Below the pieces are notes generated by a model. It did not search any database, was not told where the DNA came from, and saw only the letters and a program-made list of their open reading frames with translations. Shown here one piece after another: positions 23,742 through 34,805 of a stretch of DNA of 64,000 nucleotides. Both the position numbers and the translations under genes were made by a program. This DNA comes from Monosiga brevicollis MX1 (Eukaryota > Opisthokonta > Choanoflagellata > Craspedida > Salpingoecidae): the NCBI RefSeq assembly GCF_000002865.3, contig NW_001865053.1:411949-475948 (forward strand). The letters run 5' to 3'. Position 1 is the stretch's first letter. Every line of letters starts with the position of its first letter.

Positions 23742-24647
23742 ATGGACGCTCTTTTTCTGGCACCACCCACCAGTCTCACCCTCACGAGCTGCCCCATCTG
23801 TATTGAGTGCGTGCCTTGCCAGCTGTCTTGACCACCCAGGCGTCGCATCCCACCCCTCAATCCCTTGCGTATTCCCTCACAACATTATCTTACTCCCGAT
23901 CCGCTTCGGCCCCATAGTCCAACCCGAGAGGCACAGGGATTGGGCTTGGCATGCGGGCACAATTTTCACGAAGATTGCCTGGATGCCTGGATGGAAGATC
24001 ACAACACCTGTCCTCTTTGTCGATCGGCCATCCAAGACCTCCACAAGTGTCGGCGTTATCGACCACGCCGCTTGCGCCGCGACCTTGACGCCAAGACTGT
24101 GGGCATTCGCGTCCTTCAGCATGCCATTCATTGCCTCAAAGCCTGGTTCCCGCGGAAAACACGGTCTGTTCCCGCTCAATCCCAACACGGCGCCAACCCG
24201 AGACATGGGCGAGCAAGCGCACTTTCCCGCTACAGCTCACCGATTGACCCACCTTGTGACCACAGGCACTATTGTAATCTGATGATCGGACCGTTGGGTG
24301 TTTCTCCGGGCTCCACCTCTGTCACCCTCTCGCAACTAGGCGGGTTTGACAGCAAGGAGAAGAACGTCCTCTTTTCGGTTTCCTTGACGCGCCTCTGGGT
24401 ATGCACCATCTCCCACTGTCTGTACCAACGACAGCTTTCACCTCTCTGGTCCTTTGCCGGGACATTCGCTCTGCTTGCTTCTCATGCGACTCCTTTTGCT
24501 CTGATGAATGCACTTCCATGCCAGCAATTTTATCGCATTCAAAACTGCTTGATCGCTTTGGTGGTTCGTGATGCCGAACAACGCTTAACCCTCGAGCTTT
24601 TAGAATTTCGTTCGCAATCTGAGGTTTGTAGGTTGGAGATCATGTAA
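23742..24647 (+). CDS. RING-H2 finger protein, likely E3 ubiquitin ligase
   Basis: Two exons (23742-23806, 23918-24647) close in frame to 264 residues. The RING-H2 signature is complete across the junction: CPIC, a 13-residue loop (IDPTREAQGLGLA), then C-G-H-N-F-H-E-D-C, ten residues, and CPLC. The Cys3-His2-Cys3 pattern binds two zinc ions and recruits an E2 enzyme (family knowledge). After the RING come a basic stretch (HKCRRYRPRRLRRDLD) and about 180 residues with no domain I recognise. A shorter 33-bp intron (acceptor at 23839) would also keep frame but would be too short and give an overlong zinc loop. The true N-terminus may lie upstream, since the frame is open back to 23355 and includes a possible membrane helix. 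Substrate unknown. Confidence 0.72.
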
Positions 24648-25420
24648 TTTCCTCCTTCTTCTCCGCTTCATACCCATCAGCTTACTCGACATTGCCCTGG
24701 CACGGCCTGTTAGCGCGAGAATGCCTTCAATTACCTTCAGCTGGCGTGCCTAAGTCAACCGAGCCATCCTCAACTTTGATGATCTAAAGCCGATGCTTGG
24801 TGCCTCCTTCCTCAAGGAAAGCCAGTGTTTTGGTGGCCTACTTACCGCAGGCCTCCAGACGTTGGCGTTGTGATGGCTTGTTCAAGGATCGAATGAAACA
24901 TTTTCCCCCCCTCACCCCAGTCCTCCTACGCTTGGGTTTGGTCTTGCCAATCGCCTTTCTGGACATGCTTGCATTCCCTTCGTACATTTTCTTGTATTTG
25001 TACCTTTGACAGGCAGCTGTCCTCCCATATGTACGCTGGTCCTAGCACACGGCGGTCTAATCGTGCAGCTAGCTGGCTGGCTTCTTAGTTTGGGCTCGCC
25101 TGCAGACCGCTTGTTTCTCGGCGCGTCTCTTCCTCGAGCGCATCTTGCTGTCATTGTTTTGTCAGGCTCATAAAGACCGCCTGGTCGTCTTGTGTATATT
25201 CCAACGCTGCAGATAGTATCATCCCCCCTCCCCACCAAGTCGTGTTCTAATGACAGCAATGCACGACTTGGTCAACAATTGAGACAAAATCTCGCGTCTA
25301 TGCTCAACATGAATTGACATGTGAATAACATGCATGGGGTTTCAACTCAGGCAGGGCTCAATGGCCAAGGCAAGCGTTCTTCTCCCGCAACTTGCGGGTA
25401 TGCTTGGGGGAAAAGCTTGA
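24648..25420. other. Convergent intergenic region
   Basis: 773 bp between the RING gene and the MAPEG gene stops. I see no convincing ORF, RNA gene or repeat. Confidence 0.5.
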
Positions 25421-26085
25421 TCACTGGACAAAGCCGGCAATGAAGAGGCCAATAACGCAGGCCATGCTGAGAACGAAGAGAATGGTGCGCAGGGCGGCCA
25501 TGCAGGCGTTGGTGTTGATCAAGTATACAATAATGTAGAGGACACGGAAGACGACAAAGAGGATGCACAGGACATCGGTGGCCGTCTCGTCTGCGTTCTG
25601 TACTTGAGCGGCGTAGATGCCAGCCACAAACGCTGGAAAGGTCTCGAGCGAGTTCTAGCACACAACGCAGGGTAAGGATCAATGCGTGATAGCGCGGGAC
25701 ACTGGCTCAAGACCGCGGCGTGTTCATTACTACACCTTGCCCACGTGCGCTCACAAAACGCCACCGACCTGGTGCGCGCCGTAAGCACGCAGACCCCAGC
25801 TTGCCAGCAGATCCTATGCCAGTGGATTGCAGCCAGCGATGCGTGAACAAAGACTTAAAGACACTTGGTGGGTGTCCCACCATGGGCAGAGCCTGGTCAA
25901 GGCCCGTTTCGAATGAGTGTGCTTGTCTGCATCGAGCCACAACCGGCACGTACCAACTGCTTGCGTGGATGAATGTTGTTTACTCCACCGTCCACATTAC
26001 GATTGATCCAGATGGCCTTGATGGTCGAAGGCACATAGATCAAGACCAGTGCCAAGAACAGGCAGACCAAGGGCGTGTCCGACAT
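25421..26085 (-). CDS. MAPEG-family membrane protein
   Basis: Three exons on the minus strand close to 136 residues: 26085-25954, 25813-25769, 25654-25421. The signature GAHQNSLETFPAFVAG is typical of MAPEG proteins (microsomal glutathione transferases, FLAP/LTC4 synthase relatives and bacterial homologues), as is the four-helix layout. Helices: TPLVCLFLALVLIYVPSTI near the N-terminus, LETFPAFVAGIYAAQV, DVLCILFVVFRVLYIIVYLI, and LRTILFVLSMACVIGLFIAG. The length is typical for the family. The specific activity (glutathione transferase, peroxidase or eicosanoid synthesis) cannot be told from this sequence. An in-frame upstream ATG at 26118 is possible, but 26085 sits directly before the first helix. 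Confidence 0.85.
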
Positions 26086-26730
26086 GCTGCGAGGTGCCCT
26101 AGCCCATGCATTCACCAAAAGTCATCAGGAAGAGTGGTGCCCTCGGTGCGGTGCCCTGCCTCCCCACCCCCACCCCCTCCCCTGGACCAATCAAGCAAAC
26201 AGCCTGCCTGCTCCTCGACCCCTTCAACGCCGGGGCCGCCCCCGCCTTGCTTTGCTTTGCCACCCAGTGAGTGCCCTACGTAGTGCAATGTGGTCCCTGT
26301 TTGTAAGTGAAAAGTGAGAGAGAAGAGAGAGAAAGAAAAAACCATAACCGTAAGAGAAAGAGAGAGAGAGGGTGTGTGTGTGAATAGCATAACAACATAG
26401 GCATAAAGAAATAGCACGAAAGAGAGAGAGAGAATGAATTGGTTCGAGAAAGAGAGAAAAAGGTATAAGCAGCCAAGACACAACGGAATAGCACAACTAC
26501 CACATGAGAGACAGAAAGAGAGAGAGAAAAAAATTTGTGTGCAAAAGAGAGCTCAGCTTCTCAGTCAGGTACTTCATTGGATAATGTAGCCAATCAAGCA
26601 GTTTGAGTAGCAGCACTCTTTAATCATTAACGTATATGTTGCCAGTACATGCAGATCAGATAAGAGTTGTTGAAGTATTTACCCGCGCAGCCACGAAGCT
26701 GGGCCACTGGCGGTGGGGGAACCAGGCACC
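26086..26730. promoter_or_regulatory. Divergent promoter, MAPEG / TOP3B, GA-rich
   Basis: 645 bp between divergent starts. A GA-rich block with a GTGTGTGT insert covers about 26303-26533, about 220 bp upstream of the MAPEG ATG and pyrimidine-rich on its coding strand. The TOP3B side (26540-26730) is AT-rich without a clear motif. Confidence 0.5.
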
Positions 26731-29700
26731 ATGACGGGACCAACCGTTCTGATGGTGGCGGAAAAGCCCAGTTTGGCCAAGTCACTGGCATGTAAGCTAC
26801 TTCTCTTGCAACGGCAGCTTGGACTGGCGTGAGGGTCTGGCGGCTAGCTTCTGTGTGTGTGTGTGTGTGTGTGTGTGAGCTTGACCAAGGGCGAGGGCTC
26901 GATATCCTGCCCAGCTTGTCCGCGTTCTCAAACGGGCGTCTCCATTGCGCCATTGCGCCATTGCGCAGGGATCCTTTCAAACCACTCTGCCACGAGTCGC
27001 CCTAGTCGCTCCAAGAGCTGTACCGTTCATGAGTACTCTGGCGACTTTATGGGCCAGCAGGTATGTCATGCAAACCACTGGAATCGACGACTGGCCGACC
27101 AGCACTGGCTTTGCGCAGCAGCGGGCGAGTCACTCAGGCCCGGCCCGGTTTGCCCACAGGCTCAGTTCAAGTTTACCTCAGTGATGGGCCACGTCATGTC
27201 CCTTGACTTTCTACCTCAATACAACAATTGTACGTGTCATCCCGCCACCCCCCCCCCCCCCATCACCGTACCCTCCTCCTCCTGCTGCCCCACTCTGCAG
27301 CAGTGACATCCGTTTTTTGTTGGCGGCTCGGCTTGTTCCAGGGGAAAGAACCCCACCGCGCGAGCTGTTTGATGCTGAGACCGAGAAAAAGGACGCCAAT
27401 CCCAAGGCTCACGTTCGTGAGGCTCTGCGCTCCGAGGGCAAAGGTGCGCTTTGGCATGCCAGTGGTCCCCTTGGTGGGATGCTTCACACGAATCGATCGG
27501 TTGTGGTACAAGGAGCATGCCTCACAACGATGCCTAACGTCATCCGACCAACATGGGGCCACAGGTGTGGATTACCTGGTGCTGTGGCTTGATTGCGATC
27601 GCGAGGGCGAGAACATTTGCTTCGAGGTTATGGACATTGTACTGCCTGTCATGAACCGTTCGGTTCGCGGTCAAACTGTGTTCCGAGCCAAGGTTAGGGG
27701 TCAAGCTCGTCATAGGTCCCAGTATGCGGTACCAAGTGCTCCAGTGTAAAGGAGCTCATATTGACGACTTTCAACTCCTCTGTGCTTTTGGCACGGTTCA
27801 CCCACCCACGGACCCCTCGCAGTTCTCGGCCATCACGGAGAAGGACATCAAAGCGGCCATGCGGACCTTGGTCGCTCCCAATGAGAACGAATCCTTGGCC
27901 GTGGACGCGCGTCAAGAGCTCGATCTTCGCATGGGGTGTGCATTCACCCGCTTCCAAACCCGCTTCTTCCAGGTCGGAGGCTTCGTTCGCGGTCATCGGG
28001 CTGGGTCAACACCCACGTTGATCTTGCATTGCTCACAAGCATCCGTGATCACAGGGCAAGTATGGTGACTTGGATTCCACCCTCGTCTCATTTGGCCCCT
28101 GCCAAACGCCGACTCTTGCATTTTGCGTTGAGCGCCATGACTTGATCCAGGTGCGCTCGCACGTTGCACAGACCGCTCTGCTCTACAATTCATAGTAAAC
28201 TGCGCCGGTCTAACGTTTCCGTTCATCCCCAGACGTTTACGCCCGAGCGATACTGGACCATCGACTTGCAGCTCGAGCACGATTCAGGGTTCTTGCGGGC
28301 GCAGTGGGAACGAGTGCGCGTCTTTGATCAAGAACTTGGCCGTGTTTTCACCAACCGTGTCCAAGAGGCTTCTTCGGCGCGCGTTGTCAGTGTCTCTGAG
28401 AAAGAAAAGAAAAAGCCACGCCCAAATGCTCTCAACACCGTCGAACTCATGCGCGTTTGCAGTGCTGGCCTTGGTATGCTTGATAAACGCACCTCTATCG
28501 TTGTCGATTGCGCAGACAAGATGCTGTTCTTCATCCCACTCATTTTGTGTATTTTCAGGCATGGGGCCACAGTACGCCATGGCCATTGCTGAGCGACTCT
28601 ATATGCAGGTACGCTTGTTTTTAAACCAGCTAGCCGCACACCAACGGCTACCTCGCACCAACGGCCATGCGCGGCTGGCCAAGAGTTGGTGAGCCGTACC
28701 CTGGCTATTTTTTGTTAGTCTGACACAAGGCGTCTGTGCGGTCATCTTAGGGATACATCAGCTATCCTCGCACTGAGACGACAGCTTATCCAGAGAACTT
28801 TGATCTCGTTAGCGTCTTGAAGGAACAGCAAAACTCACCCAACTGGGGCAAAGAGGTTCGCTGCCGTGCCGACACAGCAACCCTTTTTTCTTCGCGCCAC
28901 GTTTGTACCCACTCCCCACCATCTATTGCCGTTGATGGCGCTTATCGTTTGACTGGCCTCCATAGGTCAAAGAGCTGTTGGCGGGAGCCATGGTTCAACC
29001 CAAGGGTGGCAAAGACGTTGGTACGCTTGGAATTCTGATCATGCCGGCCTAATGACTCTACCGCAGCCCCGTTCAAGCCCTGCGGTCGACCTAATGCGAG
29101 TCCTGCTTCTCTGTGCTCCTACTCATCCCAATAGGCGATCACCCCCCTATCACGCCCATGCGGGTAGCGCAGGAGAGTGACCTAGGGGGAGATGACTGGC
29201 GCGTGTATGACCTGGTGACGCGCCACTTTATTGCCACCCTAAGCCCTGACTGCAAGTACGCTCTTTTGACCCGGCCACGTCGCATGCGTTGGCATTTATA
29301 TTCGGACAGCCCCGGCGCTTGTGGTTACCAAAACCTGCCAGCGTCTTGATGGAGCTCACCAAGCGTCTCTTTCTGCGTTTTTGGTGTGCATCAGATATTT
29401 GACTACCACAATTGTGCTGGATGCGGGTGGTGAGGTGTTTACCATCCAAGGCTCGCGCACGCTTTCACCCGGCTTCACGGCTGTCATGCACTGGGTGGTC
29501 CGTTTTCCTGACGTCTCTGCTGGTGTCTGCTGGGATCTCAAGCAGTGTGCCCGGCCCGAAACGTTGTATTCGACAGCCTCACGATTGCTGCGCAACAAAC
29601 ACGGCGACATTGATCTGATGATAGGGGTCTGCTGAGCAGCAGACGGTGCCTTCGCTGCCCGAAGGCGCCACCTTGCGCATCAAATCAGCAACACTGGTGG

Positions 29701-31903
29701 ACCGCCTCACCTCACCTCCCGGCTATTTGACCGAGGCAAGTCTACCAATGTGTTTGGTTGCTCGCGCGCAATCGACTCGATTGCCGGCTTGACACTCCTC
29801 TGATACGTCTCGGTTCGGCTTTGGTGTTGGACTGCAGAGTGACCTCATCTCTTTAATGGAAAAGCATGGCATCGGCACGGACGCGTCCATTCCCGTGCAC
29901 ATTAACAACATTTGCGAACGCAATTATGTTCAGGTTGGCCATCCTCTGCCGACTACAAGGTCTCGCTTTGTACGCGTGTGCACCACGGCTGCTCATGGTG
30001 CCTTCCTGTCTGGTTTCGGATCTAGATTCAAGCGGGCCGAACGCTCGTCCCTACCAACTTGGGCATTGTGATGGTGCGTGCTGACGACAAGCTCTATTTC
30101 AGCTACCGCCATGATGTGTTGCTTTGAGCTGACTCGCCACGACGGGCTTGTGCCGTGGAGACACATTAGATTCACGGATACAAGACCATCGACCCAGATT
30201 TGTGCTTGCCTACCATGCGAGCAGCCGTCGAAAAGCAGGTATGATGCAGGCCTTCTCTCGACTAGATTGCAAAGCAGAGTCTCGGCTGTCATGCAGAAAA
30301 GTGCGCAGGCGTGTGGGTGTCTGAGGACAGCACCGACGAGCCACACGACCCTTCTTTTGTGTGTCCTCTGTTGCAGATGCAAATCTCACCACACGTGCGC
30401 TCGTTTCGGGAACATTTGTAGCTGGACCTCATCGCAAAGGGTCAGGCTCCCTTTGATGATGTTCTGGCGCACTTCAAACTCTTGTTTCAACGCAAGTTTG
30501 AATTCTTTGAGGCCTTTATCAGCAACATGGATCAGCTGTTTGAGGTGACGTTCACCCCACTCAAGAGCACGGGCAAGCAGCTCTCGCGCTGCGGCAAGTG
30601 CAACCGTTACATGAAGTACGACTTTTCTTCTTGCGGGTCGAGTGCGATCGTCAGAGTGCGCCTTGGGGCCTTTTTTGGCAGCCTTTTCTTGCAACTTTGT
30701 TTTTGTGTGTGGGCTCATTTGTTTTGCATGGCTTTGTTACCAGGTACGTGTCGGCCAAGCCACAACGACTGTATTGCCCTACGTGCGATGAGACTTTTGC
30801 CCTGCCACAAGGCGGCAAGATTGTGTTGTACAAGGAGCTTCGCTGTCCACTGGACAAATTTGAGGTGATACCATTCCCGCCCTATACGCCAATTGCAAGG
30901 CTCCTCGCACAGCTCTTGCACGCGAATCAACCTTTCTGACGTTGGCCTGGTGGCATCAACCGGATCCCCAGCTGCTCATGTTCACAACGGGCACCACGGG
31001 TCGCGCATACCCGCTTTGCCCCTACTGTTACAACAACCCACCGTTTGAAGACATGGACAAAGGTGCGCGTCGAGTTGCGCACAAGCTTTGCCTTGGCCGT
31101 TTGCAGTGGGAGCAGGCTTTAATATTTTTTTGTTTGACGTTCTTGACCGTAGCCTCTGGCTGTAACGACTGTACGCACCCGACTTGTGAGCACTCACTCA
31201 TTCAGCTGGGTGTAACCCAATGCGAATGCGGCGGCCAGCTGGTGCTTGATGCATCAAGGTAGGATTTTCCGCTCGAGCCCTGCTTTACGACCAGCCCTTT
31301 GTTGTTGTGTCTGTGTGATCCGTTGAGCTCTTGATTTGCTGGTAGCAGTCACACTTTCTTTTCCCACCCCCGTCAAAACACCCCTCCAAACAAACAAACA
31401 AAAAAAAAAGCACTCACGACCTGGTCACCGGCCCTCTTTGATGGGTTTTAGCAAGCCCAAATGGCGTTTGTGTTGCAACCGCTGCAACATTGTCATTCGG
31501 TTGTTTGAGAACGCGCACTCTATCAAGATTACCAAGGTGAGGCGCAGATGGGATGCAGGGCGGCATGTGGAGAAGCCAGTCGTTGCGTATGCGGTTTCAA
31601 TTCGGGAACACATCTCTGCTTTCACTGACGACGGTGGTGGGTACGTGGTAGACTCCGTGCGAAGCATGCGGGGCAATGGAGGTCGACGTGGAGTTTAACA
31701 AGACGAAGAATCCGCTCAAGGATGGCACGCTAACGCGGCAAGGGTGCATTTTTTGCCACGAAGACCTGGCTCCCCTAGTGGAGTTGGCGCATGCCCAGCG
31801 CATGCGGTCGCGGGGTCGGGGCCGAGGTCGGGGCCGAGGTCGGGGCCGAGGTCGACGTATGCCCAAGGGCAAGGAGGCACAGTTGGCCAATTACTTTGTG
31901 TAG
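26731..31903 (+). CDS. TOP3B: DNA topoisomerase III beta (type IA)
   Basis: Type IA topoisomerase acting on DNA and, with TDRD3, on RNA in animals (family knowledge). The Toprim domain starts at [15 protein letters not shown] (exon 26731-26791, next exon 26969-27060) and includes the acidic motif [17 protein letters not shown]. The core shows [24 protein letters not shown] near 28085, the active-site block [19 protein letters not shown] at about 28752-28805 (catalytic Tyr in SYPRT), GDHPPITPM, and [20 protein letters not shown]. The C-terminal part has several CxxC zinc motifs ([27 protein letters not shown]) and an Arg/Gly tail made by a 12-bp repeat, ending AQLANYFV as in animal TOP3B. The RG tail is the RNA-binding part in animals. 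Introns are numerous (about 60-150 bp). No disruption seen. Confidence 0.95.
26850..26877. repeat. GT microsatellite in first TOP3B intron
   Basis: About 14 TG units between the first two TOP3B exons. Confidence 0.9.
31812..31857 (+). repeat. 12-bp coding repeat in TOP3B tail
   Basis: Nearly four tandem copies of GGTCGGGGCCGA, in frame, encode Gly-Arg-Gly-Arg units ([13 protein letters not shown]) near the C-terminus of TOP3B. Confidence 0.9.
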
Positions 31904-32518
31904 ACTTTGTTTGGGGGTTACTGTTGGGATACCGCGCGTGGATTTAATGCTGGGACAATGCCTGGCCAGGCAAGCAATTGAAAGTCGCGCTGTTGTAGAC
32001 TGCCGTCCAGATGATAGTCCTCCTGCACTGGCAATGGGTTCTAGGAGTGCTAACCAGGAAGGCAGGAGCAAAGGGTTGTGAGCCACAAGCGTCTGTAGCA
32101 CAGACTCGGGAAGGCAGACAAGCGGGGCTGTGGCTCTTTGAAGGGGGCTATGGGGGCTGATTAAGAAGGGGGGTTTGATAAGAAGAGGGCCTCAGATTAC
32201 TGAAAATTAGAGTGGCTCATGGTCTCACGGCGCGCAAACCGGTCGCGGGCTCATGATCAGTGACGAATGTTCGAGACCAGCACCAAAAAAAGAGCGCAGC
32301 GGAGGTCGAGCGAGGACGCAAAGCAAGCCGGCGCAAGGAGGCAGGTGGGCACACTCTCGGTGTGTGAACCGCAAGCCGAATGAACCCAAGAAATAAACGC
32401 GTCACCAGAGCGCGGAGATGTCTGGGCAGGCCTTTATGACCACGGTTTGGGGTCATGCACTACTTGAGCAGTGCCGACCGTGGCCATCTGATTCCCGCCC
32501 AGTCTCACCCAGGCCATG

Positions 32519-33504
32519 CCGCCCCAGAATCACAACCAGCACTCGTGCTGGATGAAGCATCAGGTGGGGCCTGGACCATGGGTGAGAGGGGTGATGTGTC
32601 TTGCGGTGGCTGGGCGACAAGACCCAGTCACCAACCGTCTTTACAAAGGATCGATGGTCAGACAAGAACGATCCATCAAGATGAACGGTGACATGAAGAT
32701 ACCCCNNNNNNNNNNNNNNNNNNNNNNNNNNNNNNNNNNNNNNNNNNNNNNNNNNNNNNNNNNNNNNNNNNNNNNNNNNNNNNNNNNNNNNNNNNNNNNN
32801 NNNNNNNNNNNNNNNNNNNNNNNNNNNNNNNNNNNNNNNNNNNNNNNNNNNNNNNNNNNNNNNNNNNNNNNNNNNNNNNNNNNNNNNNNNNNNNNNNNNN
32901 NNNNNNNNNNNNNNNNNNNNNNNNNNNNNNNNNNNNNNNNNNNNNNNNNNNNNNNNNNNNNNNNNNNNNNNNNNNNNNNNNNNNNNNNNNNNNNNNNNNN
33001 NNNNNNNNNNNNNNNNNNNNNNNNNNNNNNNNNNNNNNNNNNNNNNNNNNNNNNNNNNNNNNNNNNNNNNNNNNNNNNNNNNNNNNNNNNNNNNNNNNNN
33101 NNNNNNNNNNNNNNNNNNNNNNNNNNNNNNNNNNNNNNNNNNNNNNNNNNNNNNNNNNNNNNNNNNNNNNNNNNNNNNNNNNNNNNNNNNNNNNNNNNNN
33201 NNNNNNNNNNNNNNNNNNNNNNNNNNNNNNNNNNNNNNNNNNNNNNNNNNNNNNNNNNNNNNNNNNNNNNNNNNNNNNNNNNNNNNNNNNNNNNNNNNNN
33301 NNNNNNNNNNNNNNNNNNNNNNNNNNNNNNNNNNNNNNNNNNNNNNNNNNNNNNNNNNNNNNNNNNNNNNNNNNNNNNNNNNNNNNNNNNNNNNNNNNNN
33401 NNNNNNNNNNNNNNNNNNNNNNNNNNNNNNNNNNNNNNNNNNCCGATGTTGGGCCCTTTGTGCTGGATCTGGTAGCTGCGGTTTTGGGCGCGCGTATTCT
33501 TTAG
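32519..33504 (+). CDS. Possible gene interrupted by the gap
   Basis: A plus-strand frame opens with ATG near 32516 (MPPQNHNQHSCWMKHQ...DPVTNRLYKGSMVRQERSIK) and runs into the gap. On the far side a frame ends DVGPFVLDLVAAVLGARIL with a TAG at 33502-33504 and a poly(A)-like AATAAA about 110 bp later. Whether both belong to one gene cannot be judged because 737 bases are missing between them. No family recognised. Confidence 0.25.
32706..33442. other. Assembly gap (737 N)
   Basis: Run of N. Any translation across it is meaningless. Confidence 1.
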
Positions 33505-33773
33505 ATGAGAGCCACAAATTCAGACCAAGGCAGACCCCACTAGAGCCACAAGACTATGACATGACAAGGGCGAGGTTATGCAAGCACAAGCAAGCAAATC
33601 GAGTTCAAACCACAAATAAATAAAAGAAAAAAGCGCAGTTGTGTAGTTGAAGGTTGTCAGCAAGTTGCTTTGAGTTTGAGTTGGTTGTTGCTGCTGCAGT
33701 TGTTACAGTGACGTGGTCCCACAAGCCAAAAAGTCAGTGACATCCCGCGCGCGCGCACACGCAGTAGTCGGTG

Positions 33774-34805
33774 ATGGGGCCTCGACAGGCCGACGACAGC
33801 ATGCTACGGGGCGGTGGGGTCCAGGCGGGAGGGGGCCCCTCGTTGTTGGGAACGTTGGGATGGCTGCAACGCTGGCCAATGTTTCTATTTGCGGCTTTGC
33901 TTGGTGCAAGCGGGGTGGAGGCTGGAATGGCTGTGATCTATGGTCAGGCCCTGATCTTGACTGCCGGTGGCAGCGACAATGTCTCAATGCCGACTGCTGG
34001 GCTGGTGGATGTGGCCGAGTACTTTGATGGCACGGTGCACGAGGCTGTGGAGACCATGACACCGCTGGCTATGCTGAGTGCAGGTGTGGGCTATCACAAC
34101 GAGTTCTACGTCATGGGGGGTTTGGGGGGTGACCAGGCGGCGCTCCACTTGGTCAATGTCTTTGATGGGCAAAGGTGGTACAGCGCGCCACAAATGACAC
34201 GGGCACGGGCAGGGGCAGCCACCGCCGTTTTTCAGGACCGTATCTATGTGATCGGCGGGCAGACAAGTCTTGGCGAAGCCGGTCAGGCTTCGTATGAAGT
34301 CTTTGATGGCGCACGGTGGACGTTGTATCCGCTGGACTTTAACGTGACGGGGGCTACGGCAGGCGTCTTTGGTGGCCAACTCTATTTGATTGGTGGTTAT
34401 ATTGCTGCGTCCAACTCCCCAACAGATTTGGTCTGGCGCTTAAATGGATCCGCTTTTGTGGCGCACAGCCGGCTGCCCGTGCCGTTGGCCATCGCTGCCG
34501 CTGCCACCTTTCAAGCGCAACTGGTGGTCTTGGGCGGCGTGAACGCACACAAGCAGCAGAGTCCTCTGGTTTTTGCCATGGATGGCGAAGAACAGTGGCG
34601 GCAGTGGCCCTCTATGGTGGAGGCACGCTCTTCCCTGTGTGCGACAGTACTACGGGGCAAGCTCTATGCCATGTTCGGGCGCGGGGCCAACGGCAGCGCC
34701 ACGGCCCTTGAGGCCTTTGATGGCAAGGCCTGGAGGGCCGAGCCCCTAGCCGACAACGTTCCACCCCGCTTCGGCGCAGCCTGCAGCACCCTAGTGTATC
34801 CCTAA
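33774..34805 (+). CDS. Secreted or membrane-anchored Kelch-repeat protein, intronless
   Basis: A single open frame of 343 residues. A hydrophobic segment at about 35-52 (WPMFLFAALLGASGVEAG), ending in small residues, looks like a signal peptide or anchor behind a long N-terminal extension; an internal Met (33801) could be the real start. After it come Kelch-type beta-propeller repeats with the diagnostic Gly-Gly pairs: YVMGGLGG, YVIGGQ, YLIGGY, VVLGG and a degenerate YAMFGRG. Each is preceded by short hydrophobic strands and followed by a Tyr/Phe...W or FDG...W element (VFDGQRWYSA, VFDGARWTLY, AFDGKAWRAE). That gives five or six blades. Kelch propellers bind proteins or carry oxidase activity; no copper-radical residues of galactose oxidase were identified. 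Unlike most neighbours it has no introns. Confidence 0.8.
   Translation: MGPRQADDSMLRGGGVQAGGGPSLLGTLGWLQRWPMFLFAALLGASGVEAGMAVIYGQALILTAGGSDNVSMPTAGLVDVAEYFDGTVHEAVETMTPLAMLSAGVGYHNEFYVMGGLGGDQAALHLVNVFDGQRWYSAPQMTRARAGAATAVFQDRIYVIGGQTSLGEAGQASYEVFDGARWTLYPLDFNVTGATAGVFGGQLYLIGGYIAASNSPTDLVWRLNGSAFVAHSRLPVPLAIAAAATFQAQLVVLGGVNAHKQQSPLVFAMDGEEQWRQWPSMVEARSSLCATVLRGKLYAMFGRGANGSATALEAFDGKAWRAEPLADNVPPRFGAACSTLVYP

Larger units (their letters stand above)
31904..33773. other. Intergenic region containing the assembly gap
   Basis: Between TOP3B and the Kelch gene. Apart from the possible gapped gene listed separately I see no coding signal in 31904-32450. A tandem AATAAATAAA at 33615-33624 could be a poly(A) signal for a plus-strand gene ending at 33504. 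Confidence 0.45.

Noticed and set aside
23807-23839. A 33-bp intron in the RING gene
   Set aside because: It keeps frame but is shorter than any other intron here and gives a 39-residue zinc loop; the 111-bp intron ending at 23917 gives a canonical 13-residue loop.
32453-33517. Long frames on both strands spanning the gap
   Set aside because: Over 700 bases are N; apparent openness comes from unknown sequence. The minus-strand version has no coding character on its flanks.
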